Shown here: one piece after another, positions 16,139 through 24,509 of the stretch | Layout: each line of letters starts with the position of its first letter | Position numbering within the stretch: the first letter of the stretch is position 1 | Assembly: GCF_007176755.1 (NCBI RefSeq) | Contig: NZ_BJTV01000002.1 | Span: forward strand, 434,655 to 498,654 | Reading direction: 5' to 3' | Length of the DNA stretch: 64,000 bases | Source: Streptomyces sp. 1-11 | GTDB taxonomy: Bacteria > Actinomycetota > Actinomycetes > Streptomycetales > Streptomycetaceae | Notes under the pieces: generated by a model | The model's database searches: none | The model's input: only the letters and a program-made list of their open reading frames with translations | Told to the model about the DNA's origin: nothing | Translations under genes and position numbers: made by a program

Positions 16139-17266
16139 TCATGGTCGCGCCTCGCGAATCACACGTACAGCGCGTTCGATCTCGGCCCCGGAGAGGTCCG
16201 CGCGGGCGGTCAGCCGCAGCCGCGAGATGCCGTCGGGCACGGAAGGAGGGCGGAAGCAGCCCACGGCCAGGCCTGCGGTACGGCAGTCGGCCGCCCAGCG
16301 CACGGCCCGCTCCGGGGACGGAGCCCGCACGGAGACCACCGCGGCGTCCGGACGCACCGCCTCCAGACCCGCGGCGGTCAGCCGTGCGTGCAGTTCGGCG
16401 GCGACCGCGCGGGCCCGTTCCGCCCGCGCCGGCTCGCGCCGCAGCAGCCGCAGCGCCGCCAGCGCGGCGCCCGCGGCGGCGGGGGCGAGGCCCGTGTCGA
16501 AGATGAACGTGCGGGCCGCGTTGACCAGATGGGCGACGACCCGGGCGGGTCCGAGCACCACACCGCCCTGGCTGCCCAGCGACTTCGACAGCGTGGCCGT
16601 GGCGACCACGTCGTCCGCGCCCGCGAGCCCGGCCGCGTGCGCGGCGCCCCGGCCGCCCTCGCCCAGCACCCCGAGCCCGTGCGCGTCGTCCACCACCAGC
16701 CCGGCGCCATGCGCACGGCACGCCTCGGCCAGGGCCACCAGCGGTGCCGCGTCGCCGTCCACGGAGAACACCGTGTCGGAGACGGCGATCGCCGGTCCCG
16801 GGTGGGTGCCGAGCGCCTTGGCCACGGCCTCCGGGTCGGCGTGCCCGACCACCTGGGTGGCGCCCCGGGCGAGCCGGCAGCCGTCGATGAGCGAGGCGTG
16901 GTTGCCCGCGTCGGACACGATCAGCGAGCCGTGCGGCCCGAGCGCGGTGACGGCGGCCAGGTTGGCGGCGTAACCGGAGGAGAAGACCAGGGCCGCCTCG
17001 AAGCCGCAGAAGTCGGCCAGTTCGCGCTCCAGCTCGGCGTGCAGCTCGGTGGTGCCGCTGACCAGCCGGGAACCGGTGGCCCCGCCGCCCCAGGCACGGA
17101 CGGCCCCGACGGCCCCCTCGACGACCTCCGGATGGCGGGCGAGACCCAGGTAGTCGTTGCCCGCCAGGTCCAGCAGGGGCGAGTCGGCCGGGCGCGGGCG
17201 CAGGGTCCGCACGAGTCCGGCGCGGCGGCGCGCCTCGGCCTGCTCGTCGATCCAGCCGAACGCCAT
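16139..17266 (-). CDS. bioF: 8-amino-7-oxononanoate synthase (BioF)
   Basis: A 375-aa PLP-dependent alpha-oxoamine synthase condensing pimeloyl-thioester with L-alanine, the first ring-committed step of biotin synthesis. Seen: LDLAGNDYLGLARHPEVV, GGGATGSRLVSGTTELHAELE, FSSGYAANLAAVTALG, SDAGNHASLIDGCRLA, the PLP Asp/His in VVDDAHGLGVLG and the Schiff-base Lys in TATLSKSLGSQGG. GGAGG precedes the ATG at 17266. It is on the opposite strand from bioB-bioA-bioD and shares their 146-bp intergenic region, so a common operator is likely. Genes for making pimeloyl precursor (bioC, bioH, bioW, bioI) are not present in the window. Confidence 0.96.
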   Translation of the reverse strand: MAFGWIDEQAEARRRAGLVRTLRPRPADSPLLDLAGNDYLGLARHPEVVEGAVGAVRAWGGGATGSRLVSGTTELHAELERELADFCGFEAALVFSSGYAANLAAVTALGPHGSLIVSDAGNHASLIDGCRLARGATQVVGHADPEAVAKALGTHPGPAIAVSDTVFSVDGDAAPLVALAEACRAHGAGLVVDDAHGLGVLGEGGRGAAHAAGLAGADDVVATATLSKSLGSQGGVVLGPARVVAHLVNAARTFIFDTGLAPAAAGAALAALRLLRREPARAERARAVAAELHARLTAAGLEAVRPDAAVVSVRAPSPERAVRWAADCRTAGLAVGCFRPPSVPDGISRLRLTARADLSGAEIERAVRVIREARP

Positions 17267-17326
17267 GGGTCCTCCGGGCTTTTGTAGGTAGCGGACAGAC
17301 ACTAGCCGCACGGCCTGCCACCCAGG

Positions 17327-17354
17327 GTGTGGCAATACCCACACGGTGAACCGT
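17327..17354. promoter_or_regulatory. Two adjacent dyads in the bioF-bioB divergent region
   Basis: GTGTGG-N6-CCACAC at 17327-17344 and ACGGT-N2-ACCGT at 17343-17354, partly overlapping. For bioB, a -35-like TTGGCC (17375-17380), an 18-bp spacer and CAGGAT (17399-17404) lie downstream, placing the transcription start close to the bioB ATG at 17413. The dyads are candidate binding sites for a biotin-responsive repressor; neither equals the TetR-type BioQ consensus that I know. Confidence 0.4.
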
Positions 17355-17412
17355 CTCCGTTGTGCAAACTCTCCTTGGCCCGGGACGGTCCCGTAGGCCA
17401 GGATCGTGCCTC

Positions 17413-18660
17413 ATGGACCTGCTGAACACGCTGGTGGACAAGGGGCTTCGGCGCGAGTCGCCGACCCGCGACGAGGCACTCGCCGTGCTCGCCACCTCCG
17501 ACGACGACCTGCTCGATGTGGTGGCCGCGGCCGGCAAGGTGCGCCGGCACTGGTTCGGCCGGCGCGTGAAACTCAACTACCTGGTCAACCTCAAGTCCGG
17601 CCTGTGCCCCGAGGACTGCTCCTACTGCTCCCAGCGGCTCGGCTCCACCGCCGGGATCCTCAAGTACACCTGGCTCAAGCCCGACGAGGCCTCCGAGGCC
17701 GCCGCCGCGGGCCTGGCCGGAGGCGCCAAGCGGGTCTGCCTGGTGGCGTCCGGGCGCGGCCCCACGGACCGGGACGTGGACCGGGTCTCCGAGACCATCC
17801 GGACCATCAAGGACCGGCACGAGGACGTCGAGGTGTGCGCCTGCCTGGGCCTGCTCTCCGACGGCCAGGCCGAGCGGCTGCGCGAGGCGGGCGCGGACGC
17901 CTACAACCACAACCTGAACACCTCCGAGGCCACGTACGGGGACATCACCACCACCCACACGTACGCCGACCGGGTGGACACGGTGAACAAGGCGCACGCG
18001 GCCGGCCTGTCCGCCTGCTCGGGGCTGATCGCCGGAATGGGCGAGAGCGACGGCGACCTGGTGGACGTCGTCTTCTCGCTGCGGGAACTCGACCCTGACT
18101 CCGTTCCGGTGAACTTCCTGATCCCGTTCGAGGGAACCCCGCTCGCCAAGGAGTGGAACCTCACCCCGCAGCGGTGCCTGCGCATCCTCGCGATGGTCCG
18201 CTTCGTCTGCCCGGACGCCGAGGTGCGCATCGCGGGCGGCCGCGAGGTCCACCTGCGCACCATGCAGCCCCTCGCCCTGCACCTGGCCAACTCCATCTTC
18301 CTGGGCGACTACCTGACCAGCGAGGGCCAGGCGGGCAGGGCCGACCTGGAGATGATCGCGGACGCCGGCTTCGAGGTGGAGGGCGCCGACCAGGTGACCC
18401 TGCCCGAGCACCGGGTGTCCGCCGCGGGCGGCTGCGGCTCGCACGAGGGCGCCGGGTGCGGCTCACAGGCCGAGGCGGGCTGCGGCTCGCACGAGGGCGC
18501 GAGCTGCGGCTCGCACGCGGCGGGCGGCTGCGGCTCGCACGAGGGCGGGAGTGTCTGCGGCACGGCGTCCGCGCCGGAGCCCGCGGCGAACGAGGCGCGC
18601 ACCGACCTCGTCGCCGTGCGCCGCCGGGGCGCCGGGACGGACCTCGCGCCCAATGCCTGA
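17413..18660 (+). CDS. bioB: Biotin synthase (BioB) with a Cys/His-repeat C-terminal tail
   Basis: A 415-aa radical-SAM enzyme inserting sulfur into dethiobiotin. The SAM-cluster motif is CPEDCSYC (Cys65, Cys69, Cys72). [2Fe-2S] ligands lie in [21 protein letters not shown] and the Arg of [20 protein letters not shown] and [12 protein letters not shown] are family blocks. Ordinary BioB ends about residue 335; here an extra tail of about 80 residues follows, with repeats of CGSHEG (six Cys and four His between residues 341 and 382), which looks metal- or cluster-binding. ATG at 17413 has no Shine-Dalgarno and a -10-like hexamer 8 nt upstream, so the mRNA may be leaderless. The stop overlaps bioA by 8 bp. 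Confidence 0.96.
   Translation: MDLLNTLVDKGLRRESPTRDEALAVLATSDDDLLDVVAAAGKVRRHWFGRRVKLNYLVNLKSGLCPEDCSYCSQRLGSTAGILKYTWLKPDEASEAAAAGLAGGAKRVCLVASGRGPTDRDVDRVSETIRTIKDRHEDVEVCACLGLLSDGQAERLREAGADAYNHNLNTSEATYGDITTTHTYADRVDTVNKAHAAGLSACSGLIAGMGESDGDLVDVVFSLRELDPDSVPVNFLIPFEGTPLAKEWNLTPQRCLRILAMVRFVCPDAEVRIAGGREVHLRTMQPLALHLANSIFLGDYLTSEGQAGRADLEMIADAGFEVEGADQVTLPEHRVSAAGGCGSHEGAGCGSQAEAGCGSHEGASCGSHAAGGCGSHEGGSVCGTASAPEPAANEARTDLVAVRRRGAGTDLAPNA
18433..18558 (+). repeat. In-frame repeat encoding the CGSH tail of BioB
   Basis: Near-identical blocks reading GGCTGCGGCTCGCACGAGGG recur at roughly 24-27 bp spacing (about 18430, 18478, 18529), with diverged copies between them. All stay in the BioB reading frame, so the repeat expands the Cys-Gly-Ser-His motif rather than breaking the gene. 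Confidence 0.85.
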
Positions 18661-19942
18661 CCTGCCCGGCCTGAGCGTGCCCGAGCTGCTGGAACTGGAC
18701 CGGCGGCACGTGTGGCATCCGTACGGTCCGATGCCCGGGCGCGGCGAACCGCTCGTCGTGGAGTCGGCGAGCGGGGTCCGGCTGCGCCCGGCGGACGGCT
18801 CGGGCGAGCTGGTCGACGGCATGTCCTCCTGGTGGTCGGCGATCCACGGCTACAACCACCCCGTCCTCAACGAGGCGGCGCGGGAGCAGCTCGGGCGGAT
18901 GAGCCACGTCATGTTCGGCGGGCTCACGCACGAGCCCGCCGTCCGGCTGGCGAAGCTCCTTGTCGACATGTCGCCCGAGGGACTCGAGCACGTGTTCCTC
19001 GCCGACTCCGGCTCGGTGTCGGTCGAGGTCGCGGTGAAGATGTGCCTGCAGTACTGGCGCTCGCTCGGCCGGCCCGCCAAGCAGCGCCTGCTGACCTGGC
19101 GCGGCGGCTACCACGGCGACACCTGGCAGCCGATGTCGGTGTGCGACCCCGACGGCGGGATGCACGGCCTGTGGGCCGGTGTGCTGCCGCGTCAGGTGTT
19201 CGCGGACGCGCCGCCGGCCGAGTACGAGGAGCCCTACGCGCTGCACCTGCGCGAGCTGATCGCGCGGCACGCCGACGAGCTGGCCGCCGTGATCGTGGAG
19301 CCGGTGGTGCAGGGCGCCGGCGGGATGCGGTTCCACTCCCCCGCGTACCTGCGGGTGCTGCGCGAGGCGTGCGACGAGCACGACGTGCTGCTGGTGTTCG
19401 ACGAGATCGCCACCGGGTTCGGGCGCACGGGCGAGCTGTTCGCGGCGGAGCACGCGGGCGTCACCCCGGACGTGATGTGCGTGGGCAAGGCGCTGACCGG
19501 CGGCTACCTCACCATGGCCGCCACGCTGTGCACCGCGCGGGTGGCGGACGGCATCTCGCGGGGCGAGGTCCCGGTGCTGGCCCACGGCCCGACGTTCATG
19601 GGCAACCCGCTGGCGGCCGCCGTGGCCTGCGCCTCGATCGGCCTCCTGCTCGGGCAGGACTGGCGGTCGGAGGTCCGGCGGATCGAGGCGGGCCTGCGGG
19701 CGGGCCTGGAGCCCGCCGCCGCGCTGCCGGGCGTGAAGGACGTCCGCGTCCTGGGCGCCGTCGGCGTGGTGCAGCTCGACCACGAGGTCGACATGGCCGC
19801 GGCCACCGGGGCCGCCGTGCGGGAGGGCGTGTGGCTGCGCCCGTTCCGCGACCTGGTCTACACGATGCCGCCGTACGTCACCTCGGACGAGGACGTGGCG
19901 CGGATCGCGCGCGCGGTGTGCGCCGCGGCACGGGAGGGATGA
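18653..19942 (+). CDS. bioA: Adenosylmethionine-8-amino-7-oxononanoate aminotransferase (BioA)
   Basis: A 429-aa class-III PLP aminotransferase making 7,8-diaminopelargonate, using SAM as amino donor in the family. Markers: [11 protein letters not shown] (the HPY/W substrate loop of BioA), [47 protein letters not shown], the PLP Asp in [18 protein letters not shown], the Schiff-base Lys in [11 protein letters not shown] and [15 protein letters not shown]. The ATG overlaps the bioB stop by 8 bp and bioD follows after 1 bp, so bioB-bioA-bioD is one tightly coupled operon. Confidence 0.97.
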   Translation: MPDLPGLSVPELLELDRRHVWHPYGPMPGRGEPLVVESASGVRLRPADGSGELVDGMSSWWSAIHGYNHPVLNEAAREQLGRMSHVMFGGLTHEPAVRLAKLLVDMSPEGLEHVFLADSGSVSVEVAVKMCLQYWRSLGRPAKQRLLTWRGGYHGDTWQPMSVCDPDGGMHGLWAGVLPRQVFADAPPAEYEEPYALHLRELIARHADELAAVIVEPVVQGAGGMRFHSPAYLRVLREACDEHDVLLVFDEIATGFGRTGELFAAEHAGVTPDVMCVGKALTGGYLTMAATLCTARVADGISRGEVPVLAHGPTFMGNPLAAAVACASIGLLLGQDWRSEVRRIEAGLRAGLEPAAALPGVKDVRVLGAVGVVQLDHEVDMAAATGAAVREGVWLRPFRDLVYTMPPYVTSDEDVARIARAVCAAAREG

Positions 19943-19943
19943 C

Positions 19944-20660
19944 ATGCCGGTACTGGTGATCACGGGGACGGGCACGGAGGTCGGCAAGACCGTCACGACC
20001 GCCGCCGTCGCCGCCACGGCACTCGCCGCCGGGCGTTCGGTGGCCGTGCTGAAGGCCGCGCAGACGGGCGTACGGCCGGACGAGCGCGGCGACGCGGACG
20101 AGGTGGCCCGGCTGGCCGGACCCGTCACCGCGACCGAACTGGCCCGCTTCCCGGAGCCGTTGGCCCCGGGTACGGCGGCCCGGCGGGCCGGGATGGCGCC
20201 GGTGCACCCGCACGAGGTGGCCGAGGCCGCGGCCAAGCTCGCCACCGAGCACGACCTGGTGCTGGTCGAGGGGGCGGGCGGGCTGCTCGTCCGGTTCGAC
20301 GCGGCGGGCGGCACCCTCGCCGACGCGGCCCGGCTGCTGAACGCGCCGGTGCTGGTCGTCGCCACAGCCGGCCTCGGCACGCTCAACTCCACCGAGCTGA
20401 CGGCCCGTGAACTGCGGACCCGCGGGCTCGAACCGGCCGGGATCGTCATCGGGAGCTGGCCGGACGATCCCGATCTGGCCTGCCGCTGCAACGTGGTGGA
20501 CCTGCCGGAGGTCGCCGGCGCCCCGCTGCTCGGCGCGCTGCCCGCCGGGGCGGGGGCGCTGCCGCCCGCCGCCTTCCGCGCCGCCGCGCCGGGCTGGCTG
20601 GCGGCGCGGCTGGACGGCACGTGGGAGGCGGAGGCGTTCCGCATCCGGCAGGCTCCCTGA
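19944..20660 (+). CDS. bioD: Dethiobiotin synthetase (BioD)
   Basis: A 238-aa ATP-dependent carboxylase closing the ureido ring of dethiobiotin. P-loop GTGTEVGKTVTT, the substrate Lys in VAVLKAAQTGV, the acidic Mg site in VLVEGAGGLLVRF and the C-terminal IVIGSWP region where adenine is bound. It starts 1 bp after the bioA stop and is the last gene of the operon, followed by a hairpin. With bioF, bioB and bioA it completes the four late biotin steps. Confidence 0.96.
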   Translation: MPVLVITGTGTEVGKTVTTAAVAATALAAGRSVAVLKAAQTGVRPDERGDADEVARLAGPVTATELARFPEPLAPGTAARRAGMAPVHPHEVAEAAAKLATEHDLVLVEGAGGLLVRFDAAGGTLADAARLLNAPVLVVATAGLGTLNSTELTARELRTRGLEPAGIVIGSWPDDPDLACRCNVVDLPEVAGAPLLGALPAGAGALPPAAFRAAAPGWLAARLDGTWEAEAFRIRQAP

Positions 20661-20681
20661 GCGGCTTGCCGGTCCGTCGCA

Positions 20682-20711
20682 CCCGCCGCGCATGACCATG
20701 GGCGCGGCGGG
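20682..20711 (+). terminator. Hairpin ending the bioBAD operon
   Basis: CCCGCCGCGC (20682-20691) and GCGCGGCGGG (20702-20711), a perfect 10-bp stem with a 10-nt loop, 22 nt after the bioD stop. Confidence 0.8.
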
Positions 20712-20766
20712 ATGTGACGGGGTCCGGCGGGGGACAATCACCGTAGGCCCTGCCCGGGAGGTTGCC

Positions 20767-21459
20767 ATGCGGTTGTCTTCGGCCGGTTCCGGCACGGTGG
20801 CGCGGAGCCCCGTCCACCACCCGCTCTTCGCCCGTTACTACGCCCGGCTCAGCGTCGGCGCCGACTCCAGGCTCGGTCTGGCCTCGGTGCGCGGACGGCT
20901 GCTCGCCGGGCTGTCCGGGCGGGTGATCGAGATCGGCGCCGGGAACGGGCTGAACTTCGGGCACTATCCGGGGGCCGTCGCGGAGGTCGTCGCGATCGAA
21001 CCGGAGCCCCTGCTGCGGAAGCTGGCCCTGGAGTCGGCCCTGCGCGTCCCGGTGCCGGTCGACGTGGTGCCCGGGGTGGCGGAGGCGCTGCCGGTGAAGA
21101 GCGAGGCCTTCGACGCGGCCGTGCTGTCGCTGGTGCTGTGCAGCGTGCGGGACGTGGCGCGGGCGCTGGCCGAGGTGCGGCGGGTGCTCAGGCCGGGTGG
21201 CGAGGTGCGCTTCTTCGAGCACGGCCGGGGCGGGGGCCGGATGATGGTGCTGACCCAGCGCACCCTGGACGCGACGCTCTGGCCGGTGCTGAACGGCGGC
21301 TGCCACCTGGCCCGCGACCCGCTGGCCGCGCTGCGTGCCGCCGGGTTCGAACTCGGGCCCCAGCGGCGGGTGATGGTGCCGGAGCGAGGTCCGGCGCTGC
21401 CCACGTCCTACTGCGCGCTGGGCACGGCCTGGCGTCCCGCCGAACCGGCCGGACGCTGA
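20767..21459 (+). CDS. Class I SAM-dependent methyltransferase (Methyltransf_11)
   Basis: A 230-aa methyltransferase. SAM motif I is GRVIEIGAGNGLNFGHYP, the acidic ribose-binding strand ends VVAIEPEPLLRKLA, motif II/III are FDAAVLSLVLCSVRD and EVRRVLRPGGEVRFFEHG. The C-terminal CHLARDPLAALRAAGFEL resembles the phospholipid or menaquinone methyltransferase group (UbiE-like). The methyl acceptor is unknown. GGGAGG precedes the ATG. It follows the biotin operon but has its own spacing and lies after a terminator, so it is probably separate. Confidence 0.88.
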   Translation: MRLSSAGSGTVARSPVHHPLFARYYARLSVGADSRLGLASVRGRLLAGLSGRVIEIGAGNGLNFGHYPGAVAEVVAIEPEPLLRKLALESALRVPVPVDVVPGVAEALPVKSEAFDAAVLSLVLCSVRDVARALAEVRRVLRPGGEVRFFEHGRGGGRMMVLTQRTLDATLWPVLNGGCHLARDPLAALRAAGFELGPQRRVMVPERGPALPTSYCALGTAWRPAEPAGR

Positions 21460-21498
21460 CCGCCGGCCGGCGCCCGTCCGCGCCGAACCGCCGGCGCA

Positions 21499-21529
21499 CG
21501 CGCCCGCGCCCGCGCCCGCGCCCGCGCCG
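21499..21529. repeat. Hexanucleotide simple repeat (GCGCCC-type)
   Basis: About five head-to-tail copies of a CGCGCC/GCGCCC hexamer in the 219-bp gap between the methyltransferase and ABC ATPase genes. It is a simple slippage tract; no coding role is apparent. Confidence 0.85.
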
Positions 21530-21678
21530 AAGACTCCACCGGCCGGTCCGCCGCGCCGTCCCGGAGACGGTGCCCCTTACATCGTGTGCGGGTCGTCGGC
21601 CCTGGGAGGGATACCGGCTGTGGGGCCGGTCACACTAGGCTCGGCCGGAACGAGGGAGTCGACGACGGGGAGGCGGTC

Positions 21679-22488
21679 TTGTCCACACCTGCTGCGGAGC
21701 ACGCGCCGGGCCGCACGCCGGACGGCGGGATCGCGGCCCGCGCGCGCGGGCTGACCAAGGCGTACGGCGCGGGCGAGACCGCGGTGCTCGCCCTCGACTC
21801 GGTGGACGTGGACATCGCCCGCGGCCGCTTCACCGCCGTCATGGGGCCCTCGGGCTCGGGGAAGTCCACGCTGATGCACTGCCTGGCGGGCCTGGACGAC
21901 GTGTCCGCCGGTCAGGTCTGGCTCGGCGACACGGAGATCACCGGCATGAGGGACCGGGAACTTACCCGGCTGCGGCGCGACCGGGTCGGCTTCATGTTCC
22001 AGTCGTTCAATCTGATCCCGACGCTGACCGCGGCCGAGAACATCACGCTGCCCACGGACATCGCGGGCCGCAGGCCCGACGGCGCCTGGCTGGACCAGGT
22101 GATCGACACCCTCGGGCTGCGCGGGCGCCTGTCGCACCGGCCGGCGCAGCTCTCGGGCGGTCAGCAGCAGCGGGTGGCGTGCGCGCGGGCGCTGGCCTCC
22201 CGGCCCGAACTGATATTCGCCGACGAGCCGACGGGCAACCTGGACTCGCGGGCCGGGCTCGAGGTGCTGGGCTTCCTGCGCCGCGCGGTGGACGACCTCG
22301 GGCAGACGGTCGTCATGGTCACCCACGACCCGGGCGCGGCCGCCCACTCCAACCTGGTGCTCTTCCTCGCCGACGGCCGGATCGTGGACGAGATGGAGCG
22401 GCCGACCGCGGACGCCGTGCTGGAGCGCATGAAGGCGTTCGACGCGGTGCGCGGGCGGCTGGGCGACGACGTCGTCCCGGAGGTCTGA
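21679..22488 (+). CDS. ABC transporter ATPase of the MacB/LolD-FtsX class, without an intact permease
   Basis: A 269-aa ABC ATPase with Walker A GPSGSGKSTLMHCL, Q-loop FMFQSFNLIPTLTA, signature QLSGGQQQRVACARAL, Walker B ELIFADEPTGNLDSRAG and H-loop VVMVTHDPGAA. FQSFNLIP and ADEPTGNLD place it with ATPases serving FtsX-type permeases (mechanotransmission or export). The TTG at 21679 (LSTPAAEHAP) has GGAGG seven bases upstream; a TAGGCT -10 lies at 21636-21641. The gene directly downstream, where the permease should be, is only a fragment, so this ATPase has lost its natural partner unless it works with a distant one. Confidence 0.93.
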   Translation: MSTPAAEHAPGRTPDGGIAARARGLTKAYGAGETAVLALDSVDVDIARGRFTAVMGPSGSGKSTLMHCLAGLDDVSAGQVWLGDTEITGMRDRELTRLRRDRVGFMFQSFNLIPTLTAAENITLPTDIAGRRPDGAWLDQVIDTLGLRGRLSHRPAQLSGGQQQRVACARALASRPELIFADEPTGNLDSRAGLEVLGFLRRAVDDLGQTVVMVTHDPGAAAHSNLVLFLADGRIVDEMERPTADAVLERMKAFDAVRGRLGDDVVPEV

Positions 22489-22497
22489 CCGGGCCGG

Positions 22498-22748
22498 GTG
22501 CTCAGGGCGGCCCTGCGCGGCTTCCTCGCGCGCAGCGGCTGGCCGGCGCTGTCGGATGCGGGGTGTCGGCATGCAGCGGCGCCGGCCCTGCAGGGCATGA
22601 CCGCGCTCGCGATCCCGTGGGCACCGTGGTCGCGGTCGTGGCCGGCCCAGTCGTGGTCGGCGCGGCGGTGGTCGGCGTCGTGGCGGCCCGGCTTCCGGCG
22701 CCGCGGGCGTCCCGGAGGAACGTGCTCGCGGCTATCGCCCACGAGTGA
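22498..22748 (+). pseudogene. Remnant of an FtsX-family ABC permease (large internal deletion)
   Basis: Nine bases after the ATPase stop, a GTG opens the typical FtsX-permease N-terminus VLRAALRGFLARSGWPALS and then runs into unrelated sequence. About 125 bp later, in a different frame, a stretch reading VVAVVAGPVVVGAAVVGVVA, then LPAPRASRRNVLAAIAHE and a stop at 22746-22748, is the last membrane helix and conserved C-terminal tail of the same family. The roughly 800 residues in between are gone and the reading frame has shifted. I read this as one large deletion joining both ends of the permease gene. Confidence 0.8.
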
Positions 22749-22890
22749 CGCCGTCGCGCCTCGCGGGGCGTCTCGCGGGGCACCGCGCGGGCTCCGGCTG
22801 GGGGCGTCGCGGGTCTCGCCCCGCCGGCGTGCCCGGGCCGTGATGGAATCGAGACGCCCGGCTCAAGTCGGCTACCGCGGAGGAGAGTTC

Positions 22891-23778
22891 ATGCCACGTC
22901 CGTTCCGGTTCGGGGTCAATCTGCTGACGCCGTCGCCCGCCGCCGAGTGGCGGGCGACCTGCCGCCGCGCCGAGGAGCTGGGGTACGACGTGATCCTGGT
23001 CCCCGACCACCTCGGCATGGTCGCGCCGTTCCCGGCGCTGGTGGCGGCCGCCGAGGCGACCGAGCGCCCGCGCCTGGGCACGTTCGTGCTCAACGCAGGC
23101 TTCTGGAATCCCTCGCTGCTGGCCCGCGAGGTCGCGACCACCGACGCGCTCACCAGCGGCCGGCTCGAACTCGGCCTCGGCACCGGCTACGTCGAGGCCG
23201 AGCACGAGACGGCCGGTCTGCCGTACGGGTCCCCGCGCGAGCGGGTGGACCACCTGCGGCACACGGTCCGGGAGCTGGACCGGCTGCTCGGCTCCGGGGA
23301 ACACCTGCCGCGGCCCGCGCAGCGCCGGGTCCCGCTGCTGATCGGCGCGAACGGGGACCGGATGCTGCGGCTGACCGCCGAGCACGCGGACATCGCGGCG
23401 TTCACCGGAGCCCGGCCGGGACGCACCGCCGGCACGCTGGAACCGCTGACGGCGCGCGAACTGGACGAGCGGGTCGCCCGGTACCGGGCGCACGCGGCGG
23501 ACCGGGCGGCGCAGGCCGAGCTGAACCTGCTCATCCAGATCGTGGCCGTCACCGACGACCCGGAGCCGGTGCTGAGGCCCCTGCTGGAACGGCAGCCGCA
23601 GCTCACCCTGGAGGAGGCGCTGGCCCTGCCCATCGTGCTGGTCGGCCCGCTCGATCACCTGGTGGCACGGGTGCGGGAGCAGCGGGAGCGCTTCGGGTTC
23701 TCGTACCTGACGGTCCTCGAGCCGTCGATGGAGGCGTTCGCGCCCGTGCTGGCCCGGCTGCGCGAGGAGTCCGCATGA
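22891..23778 (+). CDS. LLM-class F420-dependent oxidoreductase
   Basis: A 295-aa bacterial-luciferase-like TIM-barrel protein, probably using coenzyme F420, which Streptomyces makes. Family signs: FRFGVNLLTP at the N-terminus, RRAEELGYDVILVPDHLG, GTFVLNAGFWNPSLLAREVAT (the bulge and Ala-rich turn after strand 3), LTSGRLELGLGTGYVEAE and PLLIGANGDRMLRLTAEHAD. GGAGGAG is placed well before the ATG. The substrate is unknown. It is followed by a GNAT gene, but the 44-bp gap leaves operon membership open. Confidence 0.9.
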   Translation: MPRPFRFGVNLLTPSPAAEWRATCRRAEELGYDVILVPDHLGMVAPFPALVAAAEATERPRLGTFVLNAGFWNPSLLAREVATTDALTSGRLELGLGTGYVEAEHETAGLPYGSPRERVDHLRHTVRELDRLLGSGEHLPRPAQRRVPLLIGANGDRMLRLTAEHADIAAFTGARPGRTAGTLEPLTARELDERVARYRAHAADRAAQAELNLLIQIVAVTDDPEPVLRPLLERQPQLTLEEALALPIVLVGPLDHLVARVREQRERFGFSYLTVLEPSMEAFAPVLARLREESA

Positions 23779-23822
23779 TGGAATCCGCGGGCGCGGGCGC
23801 CGTCGTGTGATGGGGTTCCGGC

Positions 23823-24248
23823 ATGACCGGACTCAGCCTGCGCCCCGCCCTGCCCGCCGACCTGGACGCCGTCCTCGCGTTCTGGCGGACGGCCGCCGAG
23901 GGCACCAGCATCAGTGACGACCGCGCCGGGGTGGAGCGACTGGTCGCCCGCGACCCCGGGGCGCTGATCCTCGCCGAAGTGGAGGGCGAGCTGGCCGGCA
24001 CGGTGATCGCGGGGTTCGACGGCTGGCGCTGCCATCTGTACCGGCTCGCGGTGGATCCCGGGCGGCGGCGGCAGGGCATCGGCTCGGCGCTGCTGGCCGC
24101 CGCCGAGGAGCGGTTCGCGGTGCTCGGCGGGCGGCGCGCGGACGCGATGGTGCTCGTCCGCAACGAGACCGCGCACCACGCGTGGCGGGCCGCCGGGTAC
24201 GGGCCCGAGGAGCGGTGGCGCCGCTGGGTGAAGCCGCTCGCGGGTTGA
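23823..24248 (+). CDS. GNAT-family N-acetyltransferase
   Basis: A 141-aa single-domain GNAT. LRPALPADLDAVLAFW opens the fold, GTVIAGFDGWRCHLYRLAVD is the beta4 strand, and the acetyl-CoA pyrophosphate motif A is PGRRRQGIGSALLAAAE (Q/R-x-x-G-x-G/A). AMVLVRNETAHHAWRAAGYG is the C-terminal motif B. The acceptor (amino group of a small molecule or protein) is unknown. A tandem repeat begins 22 bp after the stop. Confidence 0.88.
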   Translation: MTGLSLRPALPADLDAVLAFWRTAAEGTSISDDRAGVERLVARDPGALILAEVEGELAGTVIAGFDGWRCHLYRLAVDPGRRRQGIGSALLAAAEERFAVLGGRRADAMVLVRNETAHHAWRAAGYGPEERWRRWVKPLAG

Positions 24249-24270
24249 TCCCCGGCCGCCCGCGCACCGG

Positions 24271-24358
24271 CGTCCGGCCGGTCACGGACCCTCGTACGGC
24301 CGGTCATGGACCCGCGTAGGGCCGGTCGCGGGTCCGCGTCCGGCCGGTCACGGACCGC
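24271..24358. repeat. Four tandem 22-bp units
   Basis: Units 24271-24292, 24293-24314, 24315-24336 and 24337-24358 all follow CGTNNGGCCGGTCNNGGNCC. The first and fourth are almost the same, and the third is the most changed. Each contains the GGCC palindrome core but no long hairpin. The array lies between the GNAT stop and the promoter region of the CNNM genes. Confidence 0.92.
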
Positions 24359-24509
24359 GTTCCCAGGACTCTTTGCCCATCCTTTACCATTGAGGGAGCA
24401 CTCGGCCCTCCATGAAAGGTTGTGAGAGTCCGCCCATGGGCGATCCTCCCAGTGCGCGACACCGCGCGTTCCGTCCCGCCCTGCCCGATCATGGGACGGG
24501 GGTGACCCG

